DNA of 64,000 nt, taken from positions 43,514,192-43,578,191 of the forward strand of contig OY754464.1 of the NCBI GenBank assembly GCA_963575645.1. The letters run 5' to 3'. The notes below the pieces were generated by a model. It searched no databases and had not been told where the DNA came from. It saw only the letters and a program-made list of their open reading frames with translations. Every line of letters starts with the position of its first letter. Position 1 is the first letter of the stretch. The stretch comes from Xanthostigma xanthostigma. Its lineage: Eukaryota; Arthropoda; Insecta; Raphidioptera; Raphidiidae. The position numbers were made by a program, and so were the translations under genes. This document shows positions 54,391-64,000 of this stretch, one piece after another.

Positions 54391-55164
54391 TCTAATTAAT
54401 TTTGTATCTATATTTGATGACTTTACACTGTAGGGTAAATGTGGAAGGGTTGGGAACACGGGAGGGTTGGAACAGCGCAGGTTCTGAAAAACCTTTATGA
54501 TGTTTCGGTGTTACATCGACGGGAATCATGAGGTAACATGGCATATAGGTTACAAGTGTAGTTTCGTGCCAAGTCGTGCAGCCTAGCGTTAAGTAATCCA
54601 AAAAGGTGTCAAATCGTCGGGCCTGAGTTCCTCTAGTCAATACAAAGTGCTTTCTGTGGAAAATAATAGTGGTTTGTTCACGCTGGTGCACTCTACTAAA
54701 GAAGAAAGCTTATTTGTAAGTATACCATTACGAACACACGTTTGAATTAGCCTAATTATTGAAATTTGTTATAAAAGGAAGGCATGGGACAACGCAATCA
54801 GGGAGGGTTGAGACACTGTCCCAAGCCTCCCTCATTTGTCTCATACTTCCGTTAATTAATTTTATTACAAGCTTGATATATAATTTAACAGGATAAATAG
54901 AAATATCTCGCATTTTCAAATAAAATCACAATTAATGAGAAAAACGAGAATTTATCCATTCAACCCACATGTTTTTGGAGATTACTTATGTTTAGAGATC
55001 ACAAACTTGCCGCAACAGCTGTAACATGACAACAGTGCTTCAGTTTCGCTATCATCGTCATCATCCAATAAAAATTGATTCCCGCAGCAAACAGTTTCGC
55101 TTAAAACCATGTTCCTCCAATGGACACAGTTCTTTGCTGTAAATTATTTCTCCCGCGCTAATTC

Positions 55165-55277
55165 GCCCTTATCCCAAAGCCTCTCCAAGAACAAGCACAA
55201 GGAAAAGGAAACATGGAAAGAGTTCAGTCCTAACCGCGACGTCGGTAAAAGCGACAATAGCCAAGTCAATTTTGTTT
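55165..55277 (+). pseudogene. Pogo/jerky-type transposase C-terminal fragment
   Basis: The plus frame reads YPKASPRTSTRKRKHGKSSV then LTATSVKATIAKSI. This matches the conserved 'P.pKA.prk...r.rkkgkS.vLT.TP.k..ie' stretch after the DDE_1 domain of pogo-like transposases. Only about 35 residues remain. Confidence 0.5.
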
Positions 55278-55304
55278 GTAAATGACCATAGTTCCTTTTA
55301 AATA

Positions 55305-55500
55305 AGTCTATTTTTGACGTGATAACGTCTTATAAATTGATGAAACACCAGCTGCACGCACGAAAAAGTGTAGCGTTCCGCCTGACCCTGTGCGTGCAAG
55401 CGAGAGCGCAGTAATGTATTATTAAATATGATATTCGAGCGGAATACGTTATCACGTAAAACTATCGTCCGTAAACCGACTTTACAGACAACCAATTTTT
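55305..55500 (-). repeat. Interspersed repeat 'GGTTGTCTGTAAAGTCGG', copy 1
   Basis: 'cttataaattgatgaaacac', 'cacgaaaaagtg', 'cctgaccctgtgcg', 'gataacg...cgtaaac' and 'ctttacagacaacc' reappear inverted in 58140-58735. Confidence 0.7.
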
Positions 55501-55834
55501 TATATTCTTTTTTTATGCTAGGTATCAAATAATGTAATAATTTATGCCGTTGGCTTTAGAAAATAAAGTTTTACCCAAAACGAACATTTCATAAAATTAT
55601 CTCAAAGCTCCCACACAAGTGTCCCATCCCTCCTAGTGGCAGGGAGAGTTGGGACGGTAAATTGTTAACTGAATTTTTGGATTTTTTACTAATAAATAAA
55701 TTTAAAAATTGGAAAAAATTCCAAGTATATGTAGTTTGTATATAAATTGTTAAAACGACGAAAGAACTAGAATTTTAGAAAATATTACAATAAATATAAA
55801 AATTGTTCCAAGCCTTCCACATCTCCCCTATGTG

Positions 55835-56736
55835 TATATTTTGTGTGCAATAATTCAAACAAGTATCGATGTTTGACAAAATGGTGCTGGTTCGATACTT
55901 TTCGTTATTTTGGAGAGAGAGAGAGAGATTATATGCTCGAGAAGGTGGTATAAGTGAATCCGATGCTAGATAATATGTGAACAGATATCAAGTACACGTA
56001 CAGGTACACAGCGATGAATATAATAGATGGAGGAATTGTTAATCCAGCAATAGCGGACGGTAAGATATATTAGATTGGCGGTGCCAACTATAAGCGACAG
56101 CGGAAATTGAAAAAAATATTCTTAAAGAGGAAAAAATTTCAGATAAAAAAGTCCCACCTTCCGCAACTCTATCTGTATTATTTATAGTTTTAATTTCACA
56201 TTGCGCGGCAGTTACAGCTCGAGCGCCCCGCCTGTTGAGAGAGTACAACACATAAAATAATTTTTCTATAGTATTAAATAACAATTAAAAAATCTGAATA
56301 AATTATGGTGCCATATTAACACTTGAGAGAATAAAGTTCCGTTGAAAAAAAAATGTTCAAAAAAAATGTTAATAATTTTTTTTATCTTTAAAAAGTTATA
56401 TTAAACAAAATAAACAATTTTCAAAAACTTTAATAACGTTATCTTGTTAGGTATAGAGATATATGTAAAAAGGGTTCCATGAAGCAACTTTATAGGTCAA
56501 TTATTTAAACATTTTTTGTTGTTTTCAATGTAGACGTATTTCAAAAAAAATTATTTAGTTAAAAATAGCCTCACTTTTTTAAAAATAATTAAGAACCTGT
56601 TTTTCAATTTCCGTTATCGCTTATAGTTTTTGAGTAATTGCCAAAAATCTGAGGGGCTATTTTTGTCTTTTCGTTTTTTGTTAGTAACAAATGCAATTTT
56701 TGTTGGCAAAAAATTAAAAAAAAAAAACGGTGAAGT
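55835..56736. other. No gene recognised
   Basis: AT-rich DNA with a (GA)n-like GAGAGAGAGAGAGA near 55916 and non-coding repeat wording at 56340-56700. Confidence 0.35.
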
Positions 56737-57260
56737 GTGAGTCGGACTCACACACGAAGTGTTCCGTACACTATGTACTTTTTAAATACTTACGTAAAAG
56801 AAACAAGAGAGGTGCTATAACAATATCATAATATGTAACCAGTGGGAGTATGAAAGTAATTCAAGAATTTCAAGGCGTGAAATTTTACATAATATACCCC
56901 ACCATTATTACATTATAAACTTTTTTTTTACAAATTTTTTTTTTAAATAAAATAATAAAAAGTTTTGAAAAATATACCATTATTATATAAAAAAAAAACA
57001 ACGTTATAGCATAGATCTCTGTTGCGCATGAATAATAAACCATTATGAAAAGTATACCATTATTATATAAAAACAATGTTATAGCATATATCTCTTCTGC
57101 GCATGCGCCGACTTACCCTCTAAAGACTTTTTATAAAACTGCCTTTAAAATAGAGTAATAAGTACACCTACACGATTATTTATATAGAAAGCACCCTTTT
57201 AGTATATATCTCTTCTGCGCATGCGCCAATTTTCCTCAAAAATTCATTTTCCCCAAAAAC
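56737..57260 (+). repeat. Composite interspersed element: GTGTGAGTCGGACTC end plus GCGCATGCGC satellites
   Basis: GTGTGAGTCGGACTCACAC, 'cttttta-aatact', 'ccagtgggagtatgaaagta', then satellite monomers with GCGCATGCGCCGACTTACC and GCGCATGCGCCAATTTTCC (about 56905-57250). Same order as the minus-strand copy at 14880-16495. Confidence 0.75.
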
Positions 57261-58135
57261 AATAGACCTCTTTATATTTGCAAATCTAAAATCCTTCCAA
57301 AATTTGATTTCAATTCGCTCATCTGTGGTATTGCAATGGTAAAAATTCCAAAAATGACGTTTGCATAGCTGTCAAAGTATTATGTTCTAATATAATTAGT
57401 TATTCAAATCGTTAACTCAAGGCGTTGCATTTCACAAAATACTAATGTCAAAAAACTGACTAATATTTGAAATGACATCCATTTTGGATCAAATGCAATC
57501 TTTTTATGTTAAGACAGAACATACACAATCTTTAAATTACCATATAACAGTATGCAACAGACGAAAACGACCGATCCGCGTGCGCGATGTATTAGACAAA
57601 ATTGAATTTATAGAGCTTGTTAGGCTTGAATAGCGTAAGCTAAAACGCCTATATGCACTCGCTTTGTCAGTACGTCTGTGAATCTCTACGTCCCACTTTT
57701 TTGTGTCGCGCTTTTCGAGGAAACCAATTTTGTAACGTAAGTCGACGAATAAACGATAGCGATCTACAAATTCGGGCGAAGCCAGACCGGGCAACTAGTA
57801 ATATATAGAGAGCTATGAAATTATTAAAATGGTTTTTCCTTTCTGTGTTTCAATATTTTCAACTGCTATTTTTATCAGATTAAGTTAATTAAATTATATT
57901 ATCAATCTCCAAGTGTCGTTAAAAATATACACCGATTTTCAAACATTATGTAAAATTTCGCGCCTTGTAATTCTTGAATTACTTGTGCATATACTCCCAC
58001 TGGCTTTCTATATAAAGCTGTATAAAAAAAGTGTTTCGGCAAATTTTGTTATACGAAATATATGTAAAATTTACTCCTCTTTCGTTTAGAACAGGTCTCG
58101 AAACGATCTGATTTAAATTTAGCGAATTATTAGCA
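57261..58135 (+). repeat. Composite interspersed element, middle and inverted piece
   Basis: 57340-57620 matches 15290-15500 in inverse. 57945-58010 is an inverse copy of the 'CCAGTGGGAGTAT' block, and 58060-58135 repeats 'cctctttcgtttagaac'. So at least two copies have been pieced together here. Confidence 0.55.
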
Positions 58136-58139
58136 AAAA

Positions 58140-58735
58140 AATTGGTTGTCTGTAAAGTCGGTTTACGGACGATAGTTTTACGTGATAACGTATTCCGTAA
58201 TACATAAACTAAATTTCTATAATAATTATAATAATTCGAATCTATGATATTGCATCTTTCGCTTCAAATTTAGGTTAATTTTATTTATTTAAATTACTCA
58301 CCATATAATATAATTGTTCTTTTTAACTTTCTTTCTTTCGTATTTATTTTAAGTCTCAAAGATTAGCTGTCATAATATTTATAAAACAATTGTTTCACTG
58401 TTTATAATATAAAATTCTAAAACCTACTTACAATATTTAAGTATTTTCATACGTCAAAAAATTGATTTTTAAAATGATAAAATTTGTAAGAAAACGATTT
58501 TTTCGAGAGATGAGACCTAGCTAAAACGATTTTTTGCCCCCCAAAATCCCTTTTCAGTAAATTTCATCCAAATCGTTAGGGCCGTTTTCGAGAAAAGCAC
58601 GCACAGGGTCAGGCGGAACGTTACGCGTTACGCGTTACGAACGTTACACACTTTTTCGTGCATGCAGCCAGTGTTTTATCAATTTATAAGATTGGTGATT
58701 CATCAATTTATAAGACGTTATCACGTCAAAACTTT
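58140..58735 (+). repeat. Interspersed repeat 'GGTTGTCTGTAAAGTCGG', copy 2
   Basis: From 'ttggttgtctgtaaagtcgg' to 'tataagacgttatcacgtca', with a small tandem TTACGCG triplet near 58620. Longer than copy 1, which lacks the central ~350 bp. Confidence 0.7.
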
Positions 58736-58940
58736 TTTTGTTAGCTTGCTCTCCTTTTGGGAGTTTTGGGGTTTTTTCAATATTTGTTGTTCTAACGGCA
58801 ATAGAAATACACACTCTGATAATTTCAACTCTCTACCTACTACGGTTCAAGAGATACAGCCCGCTGACAGACGGACGGACAGCGGAGGCTTAGTAATAGG
58901 GTCCCGTTGGGCACCCTTCGGGTACAGAACCCTAAAAAAG
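58736..58940 (-). repeat. Composite interspersed element, (GTCT)n end, other orientation
   Basis: 'caatatttgttgttctaacg', 'gcaatagaaatacacactct', 'acagcccgctgacagacgga', 'ggcttagtaatagggtcccg' and 'gggtacagaaccctaaaaa'. A classic lepidopteran-type dispersed terminus. Confidence 0.75.
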
Positions 58941-59034
58941 TCTTTTTCGGAATATTTTTCCGAATCGAAAGAGTTATTGCTCATATTTTTTGGAGCCTTG
59001 GGTCTATTTTTTTCAAGAATCACATTTCTTCACT

Positions 59035-59665
59035 AGGCTACATTACTACTATCCCATTATCTCATTTAATAAATTTAATTGTATTTTTCATCTGGGGTCT
59101 TTCCATCCAAACTAAAAATTACCAAAACAGTTACTGTCTTTATAAAAGGTGATACAGTAAAGGTGACTGATGCAGACATATCTTTACTCTCAGTTTTCCC
59201 CAAATGTTTTGAACACGCCTTCAGCACCAGATTAATATCCTACGTAGAGACGTTTAATATTCTTTCGCCTGCCCAGCATGGATTTACTAAATGAAAATCT
59301 ACGGAAACTGATATTTTTGATTTTACTGAAACCGTAGTAAATGACAAAAAGTATGTGTCAGCTATGTATGCGACCTCAGGCCTTCGACACCATTGACCAT
59401 GCCATACTACTACAGAAATTAGAAAATATTGGCATTCGTGGTATTCCAATTCAGTGGGTAAAATGAAAAATGTCATATATATAAAAGAAAACAATAAAAA
59501 CTACGTTTCTGTGATTTTGTTGGAACTCGAGTTTTTTTTTTCATATTTATTAAAAAAAAACCTGGAACGCCCCTGTTTGTATTATAGTGACCATCGCGTC
59601 GCATCTGTTTTTGATCACAATGGGTGTTCCCCTATGAGTATTGTATCTATTTACAGCATTTATTT
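59035..59665 (+). pseudogene. LINE reverse transcriptase fragment, heavily broken
   Basis: Successive frames read ITTIPLSHLINLIVF, VFPSKLKITKTVTVFIKGDT, ISLLSVFPKCFEHAFSTRLI and LSPAQHGFTK (about 59255-59290), then wording corresponding to motif A (CDLRPSTPLTMPYY in the wrong frame) and a weak motif B (MGVPL) near 59620. This is a jockey/CR1-type RT from the fingers to motif B. At least five frame breaks. Confidence 0.75.
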
Positions 59666-59669
59666 AATC

Positions 59670-60400
59670 TAATTTACTTCATACATATTTTTTGTAATAT
59701 GACTGTGAAAAGGTTTACGTTCTTTTATGCATAAATCATTCATTCTAGTCCCATTATTAACTCTACTTATGTACATGAATACATAAGAATATGTATTTTA
59801 GATGGATATTACCGTAGCGTTGAATAAAGTCTAGGGTTTGTAAAGGGTAATGCATCAAATGCAGGAATTAAGTATAAATCCTTTCATGATTTACAATAGC
59901 GTATAGTACTTACCCTATGTTTCTGATTAAAGCAATGCAGTTTCCTACCTATAATAACTAATATGTGGTATAAAAATGTAATCTTCGTTTGTTCAATCGA
60001 GTTAATACTGGTTCGCTTAAATTTATAATAAAATATAACGCCATTCCCTTGCTCCTCTCGTTCGACCTTCAATTTAAAATTAATCTTATTTGTACTCGGG
60101 AATCCGGAACTATAGAACTAATCTTTCTCCAAGAAATAAGTTCTTGAATGGTAAAACCACATTCAAATTTGTTCACCAAAGCCGGACCAGCCAGTTGTTA
60201 TAGGTCCTAAACCTTCTCTAAGGAAAATAAGCCATCTTGGTAGAAAGCGCATCCAAATCTATTTAATCGATTCAGTCAATCGGAAATGTGGAAGTCATTC
60301 AAAATCGACTTGCAAAATAACACATTACTGACTAATAAGCTTATAAAAATAATTAAGATATATAAATTTTGAATCAGCAGAATGTGAATGCAAACATATT
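59670..60400. other. No gene recognised
   Basis: Unique-looking AT-rich DNA; no supported features. Confidence 0.35.
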
Positions 60401-60700
60401 GTTACACGGCACTGATTTCTGTCTAATGTTCTGGAAGACAACAACAATGAACACAGGTATAATGGTTTTTGTGGCGACATGGAAGCCAAATCCCAAACTT
60501 GTTACAACAATGGATGCAGGTATAAGAAGGGACTAGAAGATTCTAGAAAACGCTGGAAAGCGTACCCAGCGCATATAAATACGGCGAGCTCGGTGAGTCA
60601 GGCAGTCAGTCAGATTTCATCTCTGAGTGAGCAACAAACAAAGTAAAAGAAGTGTACGATTTATTAAGTAAAATCGAATTTATACAGTTTTAATTGTGCT
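60401..60700 (+). mobile_element. Possible solo LTR
   Basis: Begins TGTTACACGG, has TATA-like GCATATAAATACGGCG at about 60570 and a leader with CAGTCAGTCAG, all as in insect Gypsy/BEL LTRs. No partner LTR or internal region is visible and no target duplication was identified. Confidence 0.35.
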
Positions 60701-60870
60701 ATCTGTATAAAAAATTCTATTATCGAAATAAATGTAAAAATTTCTCCTCTTTCGTTTAAGATAGGTTTCGAACAAATCTGACTTTAATTGAGCGAACTAT
60801 ATGCAAAAATATCATTTTTTTATTTGCTCCCCTCTGGGACCAAAATCCAAAAATCGGCCGATGTTAGGAT
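60700..60870 (+). repeat. Fragment of the composite interspersed element
   Basis: 'ctcctctttcgtttaagata' and 'gctcccctctgggaccaaaa' followed by 'tccaaaaatcgg', as at 11300-11410. Confidence 0.65.
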
Positions 60871-62640
60871 CAAACAAACTTCATGACGAATCAAAATGGG
60901 AAATGAAAAAAAAACTTTTCACAAAGGCATCATAAATGGTGTCAAATAGAAGCTTATGGAAGCACGAATTCAATAATATATTTTGTGTGTTTTTATTTTT
61001 CATTTTTAAATTTTTGGGATAAAACGCTTAAAACTGCGATCCACGACTTTTATAACCAAAAGACCCTTCAGAAAAATGTGAAAGAAATCACGAATATTGA
61101 GAATTAGGTGTAGAGTAAACAAAAATTATCAAAATTGAAAAATACTAGCGTGATTAATTGTTATAAGCAATTTAATTTCAAATTTATGAAAAAATATCAA
61201 ATAAATATAGGTACCTGTAACTGTTTTAAACAATTTAATTTTTTTTTTATTTAGAAAATAATATAAAGAAAATAAATAAATAAATAACTCGAATATGTCG
61301 AGCATATTCGAGGTGTCAGATATTTTAAATGGTTCATGTTATTTGTCAGAGACCATTGTTTTAGCGTTTTGGTTGAAGTTTTTAAGCTATCCAATTAAAA
61401 AAAACAAAGAGTATCTATAAATTTTTACATGTCGTCAAAACGACATCTTTCGGAAAATTTAGAGAGAAACGCCCCAAAATCAAGAAAAGTCATAGAGGAA
61501 ATAGGTGTCAGACTAGGCCTAATGAAGCCATATAGAAAGTTTGGGGAGAGTATGTGTCAGTAAAATTTTTGCCGACGGGCACTCCGGCTATTATATTTCC
61601 AATTGGAATAAAATTATTTTTAACTTTTTAATTCATTTTTATTAACAACTAATAAAAGCTTGTTTTTAAATTATTTTTTTTCGTTTATTTAATACATACA
61701 TGAAAAGATTTCTGAAGTTTTATAGAGCAACACTATTATTTTTGTAATTAAAAAACTTATATGTAACTAAAAACTGTTAGTTATTAATCTAAAAATACAA
61801 TAATGTGATAGTGCGTTTTTCGGAGTCTATACCTATAGAATAAATTGCGTATTATTCTGTAAAATTGTGTTGGTGATGGAAATGCATATAGGAAAAATTA
61901 ATCGAGACAAAATTGAATTAACATCAATATTAGCAGAGATAGATAAAACATGTAAAATCATCCATTGAAGTTATAGTTTACAAGAAACTAACGAGCGCTA
62001 GAAATGTTCTGGAAAAACAAAGAATACCTAAGTCTTAATAACTACCTATATCTATAAAATACAGTCATTAAAAAAAGTAATTTATTTAGATTTAATTTTT
62101 CAACACATGGTACCAATATGCTACTTTCAATTAATTCAATTGAAACACGCATTTTATTTAGGTTTTTTTCCGAAAAAATAATAAAATGTAACCATAAATC
62201 AGCATTGGTGAATGTTTTAGAACCTAAAAATATGGTAAATGTAAAAAAAAAACTCAATTAAAATCCCACCCAAGTTGGGAGGAGCAAAAAATAAGCCTGT
62301 AGTAGAAGAGGTGTATACAAAACAGGATTTACTACAGCGGAAATAATTATCACTCAAACATACCTACACAATACACGACATGCATCCGATATAGACATAT
62401 TTTGTGTGTTATATTGTGTGTAAGTTATAACTAGTGCACTGCTGATGTTTTCAATAAATAATTATTACAAAAGTTTTACATGTAACGTATCGTGCCTATA
62501 CCTATTCACATATAAAATATACCTACAGCTGGAGTTAGATTTTTCTCATATTATCTAAAATTGTTTTTCGTATTACGAACAGTAAATTTTAATAATAATA
62601 ATCAAATTTTAAAGGGTAATCTAGGACTACTCAGTGCAGT
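60871..62640. other. No gene recognised
   Basis: AT-rich. A small palindrome 'aactcgaatatgtcgagcat' type sequence occurs near 61290-61312. No coding signal above chance. Confidence 0.35.
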
Positions 62641-62880
62641 TAATTATTTATTACCACCAACGTTTTGATCAATATTCGATCTTTTTCAAGGTTCTAAAAA
62701 ATCAATCGCACTTTGTCATCAAATTTGTGCAATAAATACATATTTTATTGACATATTTCATTATTGTAATATTATTAAAATATACACTTAATAAAAGTAA
62801 CAGGTAACATTAAATTATTGTCATAATAGTCAATAATTTAATGTTACATGTGACTTTTATTAAGTGTAAATTTTAATAAT
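62640..62880 (-). mobile_element. Penelope-like tail next to an inverted duplication
   Basis: On the minus strand 62655-62700 reads AACCTTGAAAAAGATCGAAT then ATTGATCAAAACGTTGG, the stem-loop plus AAACG ending of Penelope-like elements. Adjacent arms 62768-62813 and 62830-62880 ('cacttaataaaagtaac', 'acattaaattattg') are inverted copies. No coding sequence. Confidence 0.45.
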
Positions 62881-62884
62881 ATTT

Positions 62885-63430
62885 TACTTTGATTGGGCTG
62901 TCCATCCTTCCTAGGAAAGGCTACGTTAGGCTAAATTGAGGAAGGGAGGGGTTCCAGAAAAGCTGAAATAGGACCACGTAGTTTACGGATAATCCCTTAC
63001 AACCTCCATTAAAACCGGAGAGTAACCAGACACCCATTGTATTTATTTTTCCTCACACAACTTGATAATTATAATAAACAGGTGGAATTATATAACTGAC
63101 TGATTTAAAAACGATAAAAGTTTACACCGCCTAGTTCAGAAGTTCCGCCCGGTCTTTGAGTGCATTGGTAAACATGTATAGTATTTTGTTTATCTGAATG
63201 TGTATTATATATTTTGTGTTATAATTGTACATGTTAGGTTTGTGTCGACAGAAATAGAAGTTGACCAATGAGGAGGAGCTAACTGGAATTGAACTAGCTT
63301 GAAGTTCTTAGAATTAGTGATGAGCAAAATATAGTTCTTTTGCAATAACAGTTATTACTGTTCTAAATTGTCATTAAAATATGTTCTGAAACCTCGAAGA
63401 AGAACAAGCAAGAGCTAACTACTTAATTTT
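62885..63430. other. No gene recognised
   Basis: Slightly more GC than the average of the window; no repeats or frames I can support. Confidence 0.35.
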
Positions 63431-63535
63431 TCATTTATCCCTTTCTCTTAACAATTTTCATCCCAGCCAAGGCATCGGCGTAAAAAGGCGAGTTACAAAT
63501 TTTTCCAAAGCCTGGTCGTTAAAAGTAATACAGCC

Positions 63536-63757
63536 ATGCTCAGTAAGAGCCAACGCATACATGCTTCTTTTCTATCGAATCGCGATTTGACGATTACTCT
63601 GCAGCTGCTCGCTATTTCTCGCTTGATTGCGCGATTTGACAACAAACAGCAAGATCTTTTTCATTTGGCTCAATCTAGCGATCGACGCGTCTGTTTCGAA
63701 TTCGCGCAACAAAATAACGTACTATTGTATAGTGTAGCGCGCAAAGCTCTTCGTTGA
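63536..63757 (+). CDS. Doubtful 73-codon open frame in a GC-richer patch
   Basis: Reads MLSKSQRIHASFLSNRDLTI...SVARKALR with near-normal amino-acid usage, but no family is recognised, and its last 6 codons lie in a perfect hairpin (63740-63794). The patch 63470-63850 is CpG-richer (CGCGATTTG, GCGATCGACGCG) than its surroundings, which could mark a promoter/exon of a host gene or another repeat. Neither upstream signals nor splice sites settle it. Confidence 0.2.
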   Translation: MLSKSQRIHASFLSNRDLTITLQLLAISRLIARFDNKQQDLFHLAQSSDRRVCFEFAQQNNVLLYSVARKALR

Positions 63758-63794
63758 AACAACGTACATAGTTGTTTCAACGAAGAGCTTTGCG
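63740..63794. repeat. Perfect hairpin, 24-bp stem and 7-base loop
   Basis: CGCAAAGCTCTTCGTTGAAA then CAAC pairs exactly with GTTGTTTCAACGAAGAGCTT then TGCG, loop GTACATA. A perfect stem this long and compact is rare by chance. Confidence 0.9.
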
Positions 63795-64000
63795 GCATCC
63801 CGATGTGGATAGCGCCTTCTGAAGATCTCGATCCGACTTCGCGAAATAGTTACAAAAATTAAACATGCGTGCGTTAACCGTAGCAAACGTATTATAGAAA
63901 GTAGTGAAATGTTAAACTTGAGTATGTTCAAAGTTTTCTAAGAAAATAAACGACGAATAACCAGAGATCTAGACCTTGGAGTAGAATAAAAAAACTTGCT

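Larger units (their letters stand above)
54433..55828 (+). mobile_element. Pogo-like element remnant
   Basis: Terminal inverted repeats GGGTAAATGTGGAAGGGTTG at the left and the inverse of 'ggggagatgtggaaggcttg' at the right, flanked by TA on both sides (54431-54432, 55829-55830). Internal sub-terminal copies 'gggagggttg' occur at 54462 and 54797 and inverted near 55630. It contains a transposase tail and a secondary insertion (55305-55500). Confidence 0.55.

Noticed and set aside
54980-55160. Minus-strand Cys/Asp-rich stretch (LLDDDDDSETEALLSCYSCC)
   Set aside because: It could recall a zinc-finger tail, but the better-supported transposase tail is on the other strand, and the reading is short.

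Overview
The window reads as an AT-rich, repeat-dense stretch of an insect nuclear genome. Three things point to an insect: non-LTR, Penelope-like and Copia retroelements; DNA transposons of mariner, pogo and hAT type; and dispersed non-coding families that resemble ones common in Lepidoptera and some other insects, such as the GTGTGAGTCCGACTC end, the (GTCT)n block next to a 'cagcgggctgtatct' motif, and the 'aggaggaggttct' A/T-rich family. The species cannot be fixed from sequence alone. No rRNA, tRNA or CRISPR was found, and no complete host gene. The only host-gene candidates are two short open blocks with good splice sites, at 4968-5053 and 12915-13041. They are on the same strand and in compatible phase, and I do not recognise the protein.

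Layout. 0-4.6 kb: the RT-RNase H end of a LINE, a mariner-type element with 426-bp inverted repeats that still carries a transposase tail, and a fold-back. 7.8-9.4 kb: an element with AACTTCCCGC ends holding ~155-bp tandem repeats organised as a 467-bp higher-order unit. 9.8-11.6 kb and 14.5-16.5 kb: dispersed families, including a ~120-bp satellite with a GCGCATGCGC core that sits inside a longer interspersed element. 16.7-24.7 kb: a palindrome array, fold-backs and a 1.85-kb element with ~220-bp inverted repeats. 26-28.2 kb: the 5' half of a second LINE. 29-34.1 kb: a CR1/jockey-like LINE split by a 2.73-kb insertion made of two Penelope-like copies head to head. 34.5-37.8 kb: a decayed Copia element interrupted by a palindromic DNA element. 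37.8-47.4 kb: mostly nested fold-backs, including a hAT remnant with an exact 8-bp target duplication. 48.4-52.3 kb: fragments of a LINE and a Penelope-like element, then a LINE 5' half on the minus strand with an intact 526-aa ORF1. 53-64 kb: LINE fragments, a pogo-like remnant, further interspersed families, a possible solo LTR, and a perfect hairpin near the right end.

The most informative structure is the Penelope insertion at 29145-31875. Two 5'-truncated copies, almost identical and sharing the same frame break, have their 3' ends facing outward, and a single 12-bp target duplication flanks the pair. This looks like one integration event in which both target strands were used. Penelope-like tails elsewhere in the window (14.5, 48.8 and 62.7 kb) also lie beside inverted duplications, and several tails carry a hammerhead-ribozyme-like core.

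All mobile-element genes here except the ORF1 at 50436-52016 are visibly broken or truncated. Family names rest on motifs read by eye. No database search was possible.
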